NCBI GenBank assembly: GCA_030729785.1
Contig: JANQWS010000066.1
Location: forward strand, 21,963 to 65,695
Origin: Algoriphagus sp.
Lineage (GTDB): Bacteria > Bacteroidota > Bacteroidia > Cytophagales > Cyclobacteriaceae
Direction of reading: 5' to 3'
Length of the DNA stretch: 43,733 nt
Below are positions 33,341 to 42,799 of the stretch, piece after piece; positions within the stretch are counted from its first letter, which is position 1, and every line of letters starts with the position of its first letter. A program made the translations under genes and the position numbers. Under the pieces are notes generated by a model that had not been told where the DNA came from, searched no databases, and saw only the letters and a program-made list of their open reading frames with translations.

Positions 33341-35008
33341 TTAGTTAAATAGTTTCTCTAGAATCTTATAAGTAATTAGGTAAGTAGGCCGTACCCCTTC
33401 CATACCCAAAGCCCCTGAGGCAAGGGTACTCCCCGTCTCTAAAGGATTGTCTGAGGCATAGTATGCATAAAGCACCTTAATATTGGACCGAATATTGGAT
33501 CTGATTTTGGAAGCAGACTGGATAGCCTTTTGGTAATGAGCCCCCTCCATTTCTAATCCTACTGCTTTCCAGGAAGATTCCATAAAGTAAGTTAGAATAT
33601 CTCGATTTTGTAGGGAGGTTCCCAATACCGTGATCATGGAGCCTTCGTATACACCCAAACCGTAGCCTTTGAAATCTGATTTTTTCAATTCATTGCGGAA
33701 AGGATAATTGTCAGCAGTACCTTCAAACACATGTGAACTAGGCACCATTAAATCTCCCTTTCCTCCGTGGAGAATCCCTGCTTTGCCCATAATTGACGTG
33801 GACACTACATTCAAAGGGTATTTCACCCCATTTTTAGTGTATGGCTTCAGCAATTCATCAAAGCATTCGTAGGCTTGTTCTCCAAAGGCATAATCCATCA
33901 CCACAAAAACAGGTCTTTTTTCCTTTTCTTTGGGTAAAATAACACCAGGAATTAAGGAGTCGACATCCATCAATGCCGTATCAATAAGTTGTGCGCCAAT
34001 ATTGGTTCCCGACTCATCGGGAAGATCCACAAACCCATGCTTTTCAGCATAAGCCCTTATTTTCTTGCCTTGGTTATTTTTTGAACGGATAGAGATCTCT
34101 GTGGCGGCCTGTTCAATTTCTTCAAAACTCCCTGACCCAAGTGCTTGATGGGCGTAAATGGTATTTACCACACTATGCATGTTGGCAGAGATGATGTGGA
34201 TAGGACGTTGAATCAATTTCCGTTCCAATAAAGCCTCTTTAATGCGATTAGCCCAAAGTTCCCCATAGACGTGATGCCCAACTCGCTCACGGAGCGTAGC
34301 AGAGAAACTAATTTCTCTATCCAAGCCCTGTATCGATTCTTCCATCGCTAATTTACCCAGGTGGTAAACAATGGAAAATAAGCTATTTGAATTACTGCTT
34401 TTTTTGAATTTTTCTACTGCCCAAAGGGTCTCCTCGTAGGTTCTACCGATAATATGACTTAAGTAGGCCGCTGCACTTTCTATTTCCAATTCCTCTCCTA
34501 ACTTTTCTTTTCGAACAAACTCCTCTAGCATTTTCCAATTGGAGGAGATCTTTCCTTTGGGATCAGTGCTGTTTTGTTGGATTTTTTGAGACTCAATATA
34601 GAGGAAAGTCAAGTGAGTCAAAATATCATAAATATCTGATCTTCCGCGCGTCATCTCCACATACATAATCTGTTGATCTAAGCGATAACAGTTGCGCTTT
34701 CTTCTCGGAGGGACTATGGGTGTCAGATGAGATGTTTCATACCCTTCTCTGCTAATTAATCGAACAAATCGACACTCTTCTATGCCTTTTGGAAGGCGTT
34801 CCATGACGTAAAGCAACCCATCCAATTCGATCTTCTCAGGATCAGATAGCTTTCCATATATCTCTGGACTTAATACCATCAAAGCTTGAATCAACCCTTC
34901 TCCAGATACCCCCATAGGTTTGTAGCTGCCCCGGTTAAACAAGTGTCGCATCGTGATGTACATCCGCTCTATGGCTGCTCTAGATTCTTGGGCTCGAGTT
35001 CGAATCAT
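33341..35008 (-). CDS. large conserved protein with nucleoside-phosphorylase-like C-terminal domain (DUF6909-like)
   Basis: A 555-residue soluble protein with no signal. The N-terminal ~350 residues are helical and Arg-rich (for example RRKRNCYRLDQQIMYVEMTRGRSDIYDILTHL) and match no function I know; I recall such proteins under a DUF6909-like name. The C-terminal ~200 residues look like a purine-nucleoside-phosphorylase/AMP-nucleosidase fold: GKAGILHGGKGDLMVPSSH, GLEMEGAHY (EMEGA at about 486-490) and ASDNPLETG (about 518-526), which correspond to the base- and ribose-binding Glu and the catalytic Asp of that family. It may bind or cleave a nucleotide. It stands alone. Confidence 0.72.
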   Translation of the reverse strand: MIRTRAQESRAAIERMYITMRHLFNRGSYKPMGVSGEGLIQALMVLSPEIYGKLSDPEKIELDGLLYVMERLPKGIEECRFVRLISREGYETSHLTPIVPPRRKRNCYRLDQQIMYVEMTRGRSDIYDILTHLTFLYIESQKIQQNSTDPKGKISSNWKMLEEFVRKEKLGEELEIESAAAYLSHIIGRTYEETLWAVEKFKKSSNSNSLFSIVYHLGKLAMEESIQGLDREISFSATLRERVGHHVYGELWANRIKEALLERKLIQRPIHIISANMHSVVNTIYAHQALGSGSFEEIEQAATEISIRSKNNQGKKIRAYAEKHGFVDLPDESGTNIGAQLIDTALMDVDSLIPGVILPKEKEKRPVFVVMDYAFGEQAYECFDELLKPYTKNGVKYPLNVVSTSIMGKAGILHGGKGDLMVPSSHVFEGTADNYPFRNELKKSDFKGYGLGVYEGSMITVLGTSLQNRDILTYFMESSWKAVGLEMEGAHYQKAIQSASKIRSNIRSNIKVLYAYYASDNPLETGSTLASGALGMEGVRPTYLITYKILEKLFN

Positions 35009-35250
35009 ACGTCTTAGTTAAAGTTTAAAATGACCACCAATTCCCTATTTGAAGGTCGCCAGTGTCTTCCTCAAAGAGATAAAAGAAACCAAAAGTCTAG
35101 GTATTACTTCAATTTACCTAGAGATAAATTTTTCAAAATTACCACATTTTTAGGGTAAAAACGAGATGTTTTAAGAGGTAAATGATTCAAACCGACTTCT
35201 ATTTATTCCTTCAAGCAATCCCCTGAGTGGAATGAAGAGTGGATCCTTTC

Positions 35251-35832
35251 TTACTTCTTTAGGAGTTCAGCAAACAGCTGCTGAAGTTTTTCCACCTTCG
35301 GCCGAACTACAAATTGACAATATGGCTGTTGACCATGCAAAGCATAATAATCGTGATGGTATTGCTCAGCTGGATAAAAATTAGAAAACGGTGTTATTTC
35401 TGTTACTAGCGGATTGGGATAGATTTTTGCTTGTGTCAGCTGGTCTTTCATGTCCTTGGCTTGATCACCTTGGGCCAGTGAGGTATAAAAAATTGAAGAC
35501 CGGTATTGTGGGCCTACATCAGCACCTTGTCTATTTAAAGTCGTAGGATCGTGCGTAGCCCAGAAAACAGTCAAAATTGTTTGAAGTGCAATCAATTTAG
35601 GATCAAAGATCACTTGAATCACCTCTGCATGACCCGTGGTACCCGTACAGATGGCTTCATAGCTCGGGTTAGGAAGTATCCCCCCTGCATATCCGGGAAC
35701 TACTTTTACCACCCCATTTAGCCGTAAGAAAACAGCTTCTGTGCACCAAAAACAACCTCCTCCTAGAAAAAGTACGTCCATACCAATGGGACAATTCAAC
35801 TCTGTTTGTGGAAGCAATTCGTGCGTGTTCAT
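35251..35832 (-). CDS. msrA: peptide methionine sulfoxide reductase MsrA
   Basis: A 193-residue enzyme that reduces the S-epimer of methionine sulfoxide in proteins or free Met. The active-site motif GGGCFWCTEAVF (about 24-35) holds the catalytic Cys; a TGHAEVIQVIFDP segment and EQYHHDYY are also family hallmarks. There is no signal peptide and no fused MsrB domain. Length agrees with MsrA (about 170-210). It is monocistronic, in a 268-bp gap from the amidohydrolase cluster. A second Cys (PYCQFVV, near the C-terminus) could resolve the catalytic disulfide. Confidence 0.96.
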   Translation of the reverse strand: MNTHELLPQTELNCPIGMDVLFLGGGCFWCTEAVFLRLNGVVKVVPGYAGGILPNPSYEAICTGTTGHAEVIQVIFDPKLIALQTILTVFWATHDPTTLNRQGADVGPQYRSSIFYTSLAQGDQAKDMKDQLTQAKIYPNPLVTEITPFSNFYPAEQYHHDYYALHGQQPYCQFVVRPKVEKLQQLFAELLKK

Positions 35833-36101
35833 GTTTTTTAGATTTAAACGAATAACTAGGCTCTTGGTTTATTTTTACTAGATTTTTAAACCAGTGCCTA
35901 CCCACCGAAGACAAGAGATTTTAGTTGGAGAATTAAATGGAAGTTTTATTTTTGTTAGGGATGGAACAAAGTAATTAAGGTAATGCATTCCTTACCCTGC
36001 TATTGAACCATTAATCCTATAAATTGGAAGAATCAAAAAAACTTTGCAGGAACTCTTCTTGCAATTCGTAGTTTGCATACTAAAGTTTAAAATAATCTAG
36101 A

Positions 36102-37811
36102 ATGAACAAACAATTTCTAAAGGCAGGAATGCTTGGATTGTTGGTAGCAGGCTGGCTAAGCCAATCTGTATGGGCACAAAGTGATCCTACTGGAAAACGG
36201 AGGGTAACAAGTACGTATGCCATCACCAATGCAACAGTATTTAAGTCTCCTAGTGACCCAGGGAGTAAAGCCACTATCTTAATCAAAGACGGTATTATTG
36301 TCGGCGTAGGGACTTCCCTGACGCTACCCAAAGAAGCGAAATTAATTGCAGGAGATTCCCTCTTTGCTTATCCAGGATTTATAGCTGGTGCTGGGACAAT
36401 GGGTATTTCCAAACCTAAGGATGCAGAAAGACCCAAAGATTTTGTGTCCTCAAATCCACCCGACGAAATAGCAGGAATTACTCCATGGAGGGCTGCTGCT
36501 GATTTTTATACAGCTTCAAGCAGCCAAGTGGAAGATTGGAGAAAGGCAGGATTCACCATCAGCCAAGTGATCCCTGACGGGGGAATGTTGCCCGGAAAAA
36601 CTGCCATTCTTGTTTTGGGAGATTCAAAAACTAATAATTTTCTGAACAACAATGCCGCTGTTGCAGCAAATTTTAGAAGTTCAAGAAGCATGTATCCCGC
36701 TACGTTAGCAGGTGTAATGGCCAAATTCAGGGACGTTTATCAAAATACCGCTCTTGTTTTAGACCACGAACGAATGTTTGCCACCACTACAGGTGTCAAA
36801 CGCCCGCAGGTAAGTCCTACCCAGGAAGCCATGAAAGCAGTTGTTCAAAAACAACAAGCTGTTCTTTTCACTGCTGGATCAGAACTTGAAATTCGCCGTG
36901 CTATAGCTTTGCAGAAAGAATTAGGTTTCAAACTAATCCTAACTGGTTTGGAAAACTATGAATCAGTCATAGATTTAATCAAGTCCTCCGGAACACCCGT
37001 ATTGATTAAATTGCAATTACCAGACGAAAAGTCAATCAAAGCACAAAAATCCGAGGGAGTTACTGAAGCCACCAAAGCCCAGTATGCGCGTGTCAAAGAA
37101 GCTTACGATGCCGCGCTAAAGCAAGCGGCATTATTGGAAAAGGCTGGTATATTATTTGGGTTCAGTACTGCAGATGCTAAAGCGAGTGAGGTACATCAAA
37201 CTTTAAAGACAATGATTGACAATGGATTAAGTGAAAAAGCAGCATTAGCTGCATTGACTACTAATCCAGCGACGATTCTTGGAATAAGCAAAGTGGCAGG
37301 AACGCTTGAAAAAGGCATGTTGGCTAACTTAATTTTAAGTACAGACACACTTTTCAAAGAAGAAACTCAAATCAAACATGTCATTGCTGATGGGTATGTT
37401 TTTGATTATGAAATCAAAAAGAAATCTCAAAAAACAGATACTTCCGCGGTAAAATCGGAAAACCCTAGCAATGCCATCTCTGTAGAAGGCGTTTGGGAAT
37501 ATACCTCCGAAACTCCTGCAGGAAGTTCGGGCGGCGAAATCACAATCAAACGCGATAATGGTGTATTGGGAGGAACAATCACCTACGACGACCCATCTGG
37601 CTCAGGAAAAGCATCTGCACCAATTAAAAATGCAAGCTTAACTGGAAAAACACTCAGTTTTGAATTTGAAGTTTCTGCTGGCGGTATGAGTTTGTCCGTA
37701 TTAATCTCTGGAGAGATCAACGGGAAATCTATGGATGGAGCCCTTTCCGTACCGCAAATGGGATCTTTTCCAGTTAAAGCAACACTCACTTCACCTAACC
37801 TAGCCAATTGA
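36102..37811 (+). CDS. exported amidohydrolase-fold protein lacking the HxH metal motif, with C-terminal beta domain
   Basis: A 569-residue protein with a signal peptide ending VWAQ (residue 26). The fold is that of imidazolonepropionase-like amidohydrolases: an N-terminal ITNATVFK sandwich strand, FAYPGFIAGAGTMGI (88-102), and a late TNPATILGISKVAGTLEKGMLANL. Aligned on PGFI/PGII, the HxH metal ligands of the family are replaced by Ala97 and Thr99, and the canonical GKxADL reads GMLANL, so metal-dependent hydrolysis is doubtful. Residues about 458-569 form an extra all-beta domain (VEGVWEYTSE, then GEITIKRDNGVLGGTITYDD) not found in its two paralogues. It overlaps or abuts the next gene and opens the cluster. 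Confidence 0.85.
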   Translation: MNKQFLKAGMLGLLVAGWLSQSVWAQSDPTGKRRVTSTYAITNATVFKSPSDPGSKATILIKDGIIVGVGTSLTLPKEAKLIAGDSLFAYPGFIAGAGTMGISKPKDAERPKDFVSSNPPDEIAGITPWRAAADFYTASSSQVEDWRKAGFTISQVIPDGGMLPGKTAILVLGDSKTNNFLNNNAAVAANFRSSRSMYPATLAGVMAKFRDVYQNTALVLDHERMFATTTGVKRPQVSPTQEAMKAVVQKQQAVLFTAGSELEIRRAIALQKELGFKLILTGLENYESVIDLIKSSGTPVLIKLQLPDEKSIKAQKSEGVTEATKAQYARVKEAYDAALKQAALLEKAGILFGFSTADAKASEVHQTLKTMIDNGLSEKAALAALTTNPATILGISKVAGTLEKGMLANLILSTDTLFKEETQIKHVIADGYVFDYEIKKKSQKTDTSAVKSENPSNAISVEGVWEYTSETPAGSSGGEITIKRDNGVLGGTITYDDPSGSGKASAPIKNASLTGKTLSFEFEVSAGGMSLSVLISGEINGKSMDGALSVPQMGSFPVKATLTSPNLAN

Positions 37812-37813
37812 CT

Positions 37814-39205
37814 ATGAAAAAGAACATTTTCCTTCTCGCTGCACTAATTGGATTGGGTATGGGAACTACCCATGCACAAGTCCAAAAGGGCAGTGTATTG
37901 ATAAAAAACGCAACTGTTTTGACCATCACCAAGGGTAATCTAGAATCTTCTGATGTTTTGGTCCAAAATGGAATCATTACTCAGGTTGGAAAAAACCTGA
38001 CAGCGCCTACTGGAATAAGTACGATAGATGCTACTGGCAAATACCTTATGCCTGGCATCATTGATGCCCATTCGCATGTCGGATTGGATGTGGTCAATGA
38101 AGCTTCTGCTCCAATCACTGCTGAAATACGCATGAAAGATGTAGTCAACCCCTACGAAATTGGAATCTACAGAGCATTGGCAGGTGGAGTTACCATCTCC
38201 CATGCCATGCATGGATCTGCCAATGTCATTGGAGGTCAAAATGCTACTTTAAAACACCGATGGGGAAGCAAAGATCCAGCAGATATCATCATGCAAGACG
38301 CACCACGTACCATCAAGTTTGCATTGGGTGAAAACCCAACCCGTGTACACGGAAGAGGGAATGGCATTCAACCACGTTCCCGTATGGGCGTAGAAGCGGT
38401 TATCCGAAACGGATTTAATGAAGCCTTGCAATACAAAAAAGCTTGGGAAAATTACACCCTTGCCAAAACTCAAAAGGGCAATACATCTACCCCACCAACC
38501 TACAATGAACGTCTGCAAACGCTAGTAGACATCCTAGATGGAAAAATAATTATCCATTGCCACTCTTACCGGGCAGATGAAATCTACATGCTAATCAATG
38601 TGGTCAAAGACTTTAATATCAAAAAATTAGTGTTCCAACACACCAATGAAGGATTTAAAGTAGCTCCAGAGATCGCAGAGTACACGATGGGTGCATCCGT
38701 TTTTGCAGACTGGTGGGCATATAAAATGGAAGTGTATTACTCCACGGCATACAACGCAGCCATTCTACAAAAAAATGGGGCATTAACCTCCATCAACTCA
38801 GATTCAGCAGAACTCATTCGGCATTTGTACCACGAAGCGGCTAAAACACAGCGGTATGGTGGGCTGACTGATGAAGAGGCACTTGCCATGATCACTATCA
38901 ATCCTGCCAAGCAATTGGGGATAGAAGATAAGGTGGGCTCAATTGAAGTAGGTAAACAAGCCGATTTAGCTATTTTTGAAGGTCACCCCCTCTCCGCCTA
39001 TGCAGTCCCTCAAATGACTTTTGTAGATGGAATCAAATACTTTGATCGAAATTCAGATCAATTGGACCAGCGCCAATGGGTAGCAGCCACTGAAATGGTA
39101 GAACCAATCCATCTGCGAGCAAATGAAGAGGCTCATCGCTGTATGCAGGACGTTGATGCTTATTTTGAGGCATTTCAAGGCGCTTTTTTTTCTGAAAAAC
39201 ACTAA
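37814..39205 (+). CDS. exported metal-dependent amidohydrolase with intact HxH
   Basis: A 463-residue protein from ATG 37814, 2 bases after the previous stop; an upstream in-frame TTG is a poorer start. The signal peptide ends THAQ (residue 22). All expected ligands are visible: HxH as His86 and His88 in PGIIDAHSHVGL, His248/His250 in IIIHCHS, His276 in VFQHTNEG and Asp330 in SINSDSAE. The C-terminal strand TINPAKQLGI and GKQADLAIF are canonical. No carboxylated Lys is evident, so the metal number is uncertain. The substrate is unknown; family members hydrolyse cyclic amides and dipeptide-like bonds. It is flanked by two degenerate paralogues. Confidence 0.93.
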   Translation: MKKNIFLLAALIGLGMGTTHAQVQKGSVLIKNATVLTITKGNLESSDVLVQNGIITQVGKNLTAPTGISTIDATGKYLMPGIIDAHSHVGLDVVNEASAPITAEIRMKDVVNPYEIGIYRALAGGVTISHAMHGSANVIGGQNATLKHRWGSKDPADIIMQDAPRTIKFALGENPTRVHGRGNGIQPRSRMGVEAVIRNGFNEALQYKKAWENYTLAKTQKGNTSTPPTYNERLQTLVDILDGKIIIHCHSYRADEIYMLINVVKDFNIKKLVFQHTNEGFKVAPEIAEYTMGASVFADWWAYKMEVYYSTAYNAAILQKNGALTSINSDSAELIRHLYHEAAKTQRYGGLTDEEALAMITINPAKQLGIEDKVGSIEVGKQADLAIFEGHPLSAYAVPQMTFVDGIKYFDRNSDQLDQRQWVAATEMVEPIHLRANEEAHRCMQDVDAYFEAFQGAFFSEKH

Positions 39206-39228
39206 TTCATCCCAAAAATTCAAAAACA

Positions 39229-40530
39229 ATGAATCGAATTTTAACTAGCTTTTGCGCTACACTTCTAGCCCTTCTTCCTTTGATGGCTGTAGCCCAAATC
39301 GATGGGGAATTTGTTAAACCTCGAAACGGAAAATTTCTACTGAAAAATGCAACAGTAGTTACTGTCACGAAAGGAACCTTAAACAATACTTCTGTTTTAC
39401 TTGAGAATGGTAAAATTTCCCAAATAGGAACTGGGGTAACTAGTTCCGATGCTGAAGAAATTGATTGTACGGGTCTATTTATCTATCCAGGTATTATCGA
39501 TGGCGGAACCCGTTTGGGATTGGTTGAAGTAAGTTCGGTCCCAGAAACCGTCGACTATGCCGAAATAGGCAATGTATCCCCAAATATGCAGGCTTTAACT
39601 ACGGTAAATCCAAACGCTGAAGCCATTGGGGTAACCAGAGTATCTGGTGTTACCACAGTGCTTACAGTGCCTTCGGGGGGATTATTTCCTGGAACAGCAG
39701 CACTCATCAACTTGAATGGCTATACCCCAGATCAAATGTATGGTGGATTTAAAGCAGTAGCTATGTCATTTCCAAGTTCAGGACGTCGTGGTAGATTTGA
39801 TAGAAGGTCTGATGAAAACATCAAAAAAGATGGAGAAAAAGCCATGAAGGAAGCTAGTGAAATCTGGGAGAATGCAAAAAGCTACCTAGAACTCAAGAAT
39901 TCTGGAGCCGAACTGACCTATTATCCAGAAATGGAACAGCTTTCAAAAGTAATTTCAGGGGAACTGCCTCTTTTGATTGAAGTAAATGCAGCGTCTGATA
40001 TCTTAAATGCAATTAAGTGGGTAGAAGAAAAAAATATCAAAGTAATCTTTACTGGAGTTGCTGAAGGATGGAGAGTTGCAGACCAACTTGCAAAATCAAA
40101 AATCCCTGTCGTGACTGGACCTGTTCAGGCACTTCCAACCCGTGCTTCTGATCGCTACGATACCCCCTATGCCAACGCAGGGATGCTAGCAAAGGCCGGA
40201 GTAAAAGTGGCACTTCGTACAGATGAAGAGGAAAACGTTAGAAATCTTCCCTTCCATGCTGCTTTTGCTGCGGCTTATGGACTAGGCAAGGAGGAAGCTT
40301 TGAAGGCGGTCACCATCAACCCAGCTGAGATTTTTGGCATTGCAGACCAATATGGCTCTGTGGAAGTAGGAAAACGTGCCAACCTAATTGTTTCTACCGG
40401 AGACCCTTTTGAAACAAGATCACAAATTCAACACGTATTTATCGATGGATACCGAATCCCAATGTCCAACCGACACATCCGACTTTACCAAGAATTTTTG
40501 GAAAGGTCCCCTGGTTTGAATGCCAATTAA
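39229..40530 (+). CDS. exported amidohydrolase-fold protein lacking the HxH metal motif
   Basis: A 433-residue protein with a signal peptide ending AVAQ (residue 23). It is a paralogue of the two genes before it: KNATVVTVTKGTL matches the second gene's KNATVLTITKGNL almost word for word, and TINPAEIFGI with GSVEVGKRANL matches its end. At the HxH position it reads PGIIDGGTRLGL (87-98), so both His are replaced (Gly93, Arg95). VPSGGLFPGTAALI (147-160) matches the first gene's PDGGMLPGKTAIL. A binding or regulatory role, or a metal-independent activity, is possible. A strong terminator follows 7 bases after the stop. Confidence 0.85.
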   Translation: MNRILTSFCATLLALLPLMAVAQIDGEFVKPRNGKFLLKNATVVTVTKGTLNNTSVLLENGKISQIGTGVTSSDAEEIDCTGLFIYPGIIDGGTRLGLVEVSSVPETVDYAEIGNVSPNMQALTTVNPNAEAIGVTRVSGVTTVLTVPSGGLFPGTAALINLNGYTPDQMYGGFKAVAMSFPSSGRRGRFDRRSDENIKKDGEKAMKEASEIWENAKSYLELKNSGAELTYYPEMEQLSKVISGELPLLIEVNAASDILNAIKWVEEKNIKVIFTGVAEGWRVADQLAKSKIPVVTGPVQALPTRASDRYDTPYANAGMLAKAGVKVALRTDEEENVRNLPFHAAFAAAYGLGKEEALKAVTINPAEIFGIADQYGSVEVGKRANLIVSTGDPFETRSQIQHVFIDGYRIPMSNRHIRLYQEFLERSPGLNAN

Positions 40531-40537
40531 AACTACA

Positions 40538-40560
40538 GGCCATGGAAAAACTCCATGGCC
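40538..40560 (+). terminator. rho-independent terminator after the third amidohydrolase gene
   Basis: A perfect 9-bp stem GGCCATGGA (40538-40546) / TCCATGGCC (40552-40560) with a 5-base loop is followed directly by TTTTTT. It ends the three-gene transcript and separates it from the M28 gene. Confidence 0.88.
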
Positions 40561-40632
40561 TTTTTTATTTCCTTATTGAAAATTCTAACTTGAAGATTCC
40601 CTAATTAACAATTCAAGAATTACATTTTGCTA

Positions 40633-42729
40633 ATGAAACAAAAACTACTTTCCCTAGCTGCTGCCTCGCTCCTAGCACTAAATGTGCAAGCCCAGCAAGA
40701 TGGATTTTTTCCATCCCAACTTGCTCCCCAAAAGAAATTTGAAACTGATTTTTTAAAAGCAGTTAAAAGTGATCGTTTCAAAGTTCACCTCACTGAATTA
40801 ACCAAAAATCCTCACATCGCCGGAACCCCAGAAAACGAACTGGTGAAGGATTACATGGTGGAAATTATGTCTCAAGCAGGCATGGAGGTAAAGGTATGGC
40901 CTTACGACGTTTACCTACCCAACCATCCTGGAAAATCTGAGCTACAAATCATTACTCCAGTACAGCTTACCCTATCCCAAAAAGAAGGGGAGCTAGCGGA
41001 AGACCCTTTTTCGACTGATCCCAGACTACACTTAGGCTTCAATGCCTTCTCCGGCAGCGGAGACGTCACTGCAGAGGTGGTTTACGTCAATTACGGTACC
41101 CGAGAAGATTTTATGAAGCTAGTAGAGATGGGCGTGCCTCTCAAAGGAAAAGTAGCTATCGCTCGCTATGGCGGCAACTTCCGTGGCTACAAGGCCAAAT
41201 TTGCAGAGCAACAAGGCATGGTAGGCTTGGTGGTGTATACCGATCCAAAGGATTCTGGATATACCAGAGGAGAGGTTTATCCCAAGGGCCCTTATTACAA
41301 CGAAACCACCATTCAACGTGGTTCCATGTTGACCTTGGATTTTACGGGTGATCCCCTGACACCCAACCGACCTGCCCTTCCTTTGGATGGTCCTAAGAAA
41401 ATCAAGCGTGACGATCCTGCTACCGTAGACTTTCACACCATACCCGTGACACCCATCGGCTACGGGGCAGCCAAGGAAATCCTGAGCCGAATGACAGGAG
41501 CAGATGTGCCAGAAAGTTGGCAGGGGGGCTTGCCTTTCCAGTATAAGCTAACTGGCGGTGCTGAGTTGAAGGTTCGTGTTATGGTGGATCAAAAACCCGA
41601 ATTTATCCGTGCCAATAATGTGGTAGGTACTTTTATCGGGAAAGACCATCCAGACGAATGGATCATCTTGGGCAGCCATTACGATGCCTGGTCTTTTGGT
41701 GCCACGGATCCCAATTCGGGTACCGCCATGCTCCTCACCTTTGCTGAAGCCTTGGGCGAATTGTACAAAAATGGCCAAAAGCCTTCCCGCTCCATCTTGA
41801 TTGGACATTGGGATGCCGAAGAGCAGGGCGTGATTGGTTCGACCGAATGGGTAGAGCATTTGCGTGAAGAATTAGGTGCCAAAGCAATTTCTTACATGAA
41901 CTTTGACGGAGGTGCCTCAGGTAGAAATTTTGGTGCGTCAGCAGCACCTACATTGAAGAAGTTAATCATCGATGCCTCCAAAGAAGTAATTTATCCAGAT
42001 TCAGCAAAAACAGTGTTTGAGATATGGGCAGGGAAAAATTCAGAGCCAAGAATCGGTAATTTGGGTGGGGGCTCTGACCACATTGCCTTCTACATGCACG
42101 TAGGCATTCCATCTTTGAGCGGCGGCTCTGGAGGTACCACTGCCTACCACTCCAACTACGATAATATCCACTATTACAGCAAGTTTTCTGATCCAAGCTT
42201 TAAGATGGGGGGTGCTGTGGCTCAGGTATTTGGCTTGGTTGCCATTCGTCAAGCCAATGCAGCAGTTATTCCTTACGATGTGCCTCGCTATGCCCAAGAT
42301 TTGAAAGGACACTTTGAGCAGGCAGTTAAAAATGTGAAAGCCATGGATGTCACTTTTGGTGGATTTGACCAGGTGGCCAATGCCTTGAAGCAGTTGGAGG
42401 AAAGTTCAGAAGGGTACCAAAATGCGCTTCAGAACGCCATGGCATCTGAAAAGCTAACAGCTGTACAACTGAAAAAAATCAACACCGGGTTGATCGGTTT
42501 GGAAAAAAGTTGGATCGACCCCAAAGGAATGTACTACGGGGAATGGTACAAATCATTGTATGTGTGCAACGATCCTTTCTCAGGCTATGCCTCCTGGATT
42601 CTACCTGGAATTCAATACGAGGTAGCAATCCAAAATACCAGTCGCTTGAAAGAGTGGGATACGCGCTACGCAAAAGCCATTCTTGACCTCAGCAAAAAGG
42701 TAGACAAGCTGAGTAGTCAACTTCAGTAA
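40633..42729 (+). CDS. exported M28 peptidase, glutamate-carboxypeptidase-II-like
   Basis: A 698-residue protein from ATG 40633; the frame opens two codons earlier at TTG. The signal peptide ends VQAQ (residue 21). Domain order matches human GCPII/PSMA: a PA-containing protease-like domain interrupted by an apical domain (about 50-330), the M28 catalytic domain (about 330-545) and a C-terminal helical dimerisation domain. Zinc ligands and base are visible: His349 in LGSHYDAW, Asp359 in GATDPNSG, Glu396/Glu397 in WDAEEQG, Asp425 in NFDGG and His506 in AYHSNYD. GCPII-type enzymes remove C-terminal glutamate or act as general peptidases. A terminator precedes it and another follows. Confidence 0.93.
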   Translation: MKQKLLSLAAASLLALNVQAQQDGFFPSQLAPQKKFETDFLKAVKSDRFKVHLTELTKNPHIAGTPENELVKDYMVEIMSQAGMEVKVWPYDVYLPNHPGKSELQIITPVQLTLSQKEGELAEDPFSTDPRLHLGFNAFSGSGDVTAEVVYVNYGTREDFMKLVEMGVPLKGKVAIARYGGNFRGYKAKFAEQQGMVGLVVYTDPKDSGYTRGEVYPKGPYYNETTIQRGSMLTLDFTGDPLTPNRPALPLDGPKKIKRDDPATVDFHTIPVTPIGYGAAKEILSRMTGADVPESWQGGLPFQYKLTGGAELKVRVMVDQKPEFIRANNVVGTFIGKDHPDEWIILGSHYDAWSFGATDPNSGTAMLLTFAEALGELYKNGQKPSRSILIGHWDAEEQGVIGSTEWVEHLREELGAKAISYMNFDGGASGRNFGASAAPTLKKLIIDASKEVIYPDSAKTVFEIWAGKNSEPRIGNLGGGSDHIAFYMHVGIPSLSGGSGGTTAYHSNYDNIHYYSKFSDPSFKMGGAVAQVFGLVAIRQANAAVIPYDVPRYAQDLKGHFEQAVKNVKAMDVTFGGFDQVANALKQLEESSEGYQNALQNAMASEKLTAVQLKKINTGLIGLEKSWIDPKGMYYGEWYKSLYVCNDPFSGYASWILPGIQYEVAIQNTSRLKEWDTRYAKAILDLSKKVDKLSSQLQ

Positions 42730-42737
42730 CCAGAAAT

Positions 42738-42773
42738 AAAAAAACCGCAGAGAGTAATTTCCGCGGTTTTTTT
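42738..42773 (+). terminator. rho-independent terminator of the GCPII-like gene
   Basis: An 11-bp stem AAAAAAACCGC (42738-42748) / GCGGTTTTTTT (42763-42773) with a 14-base loop runs into further T residues (to 42775), 8 bases after the stop. Confidence 0.85.
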
Positions 42774-42799
42774 TTGTGTTTAAGTAATAAATGGAAAAA

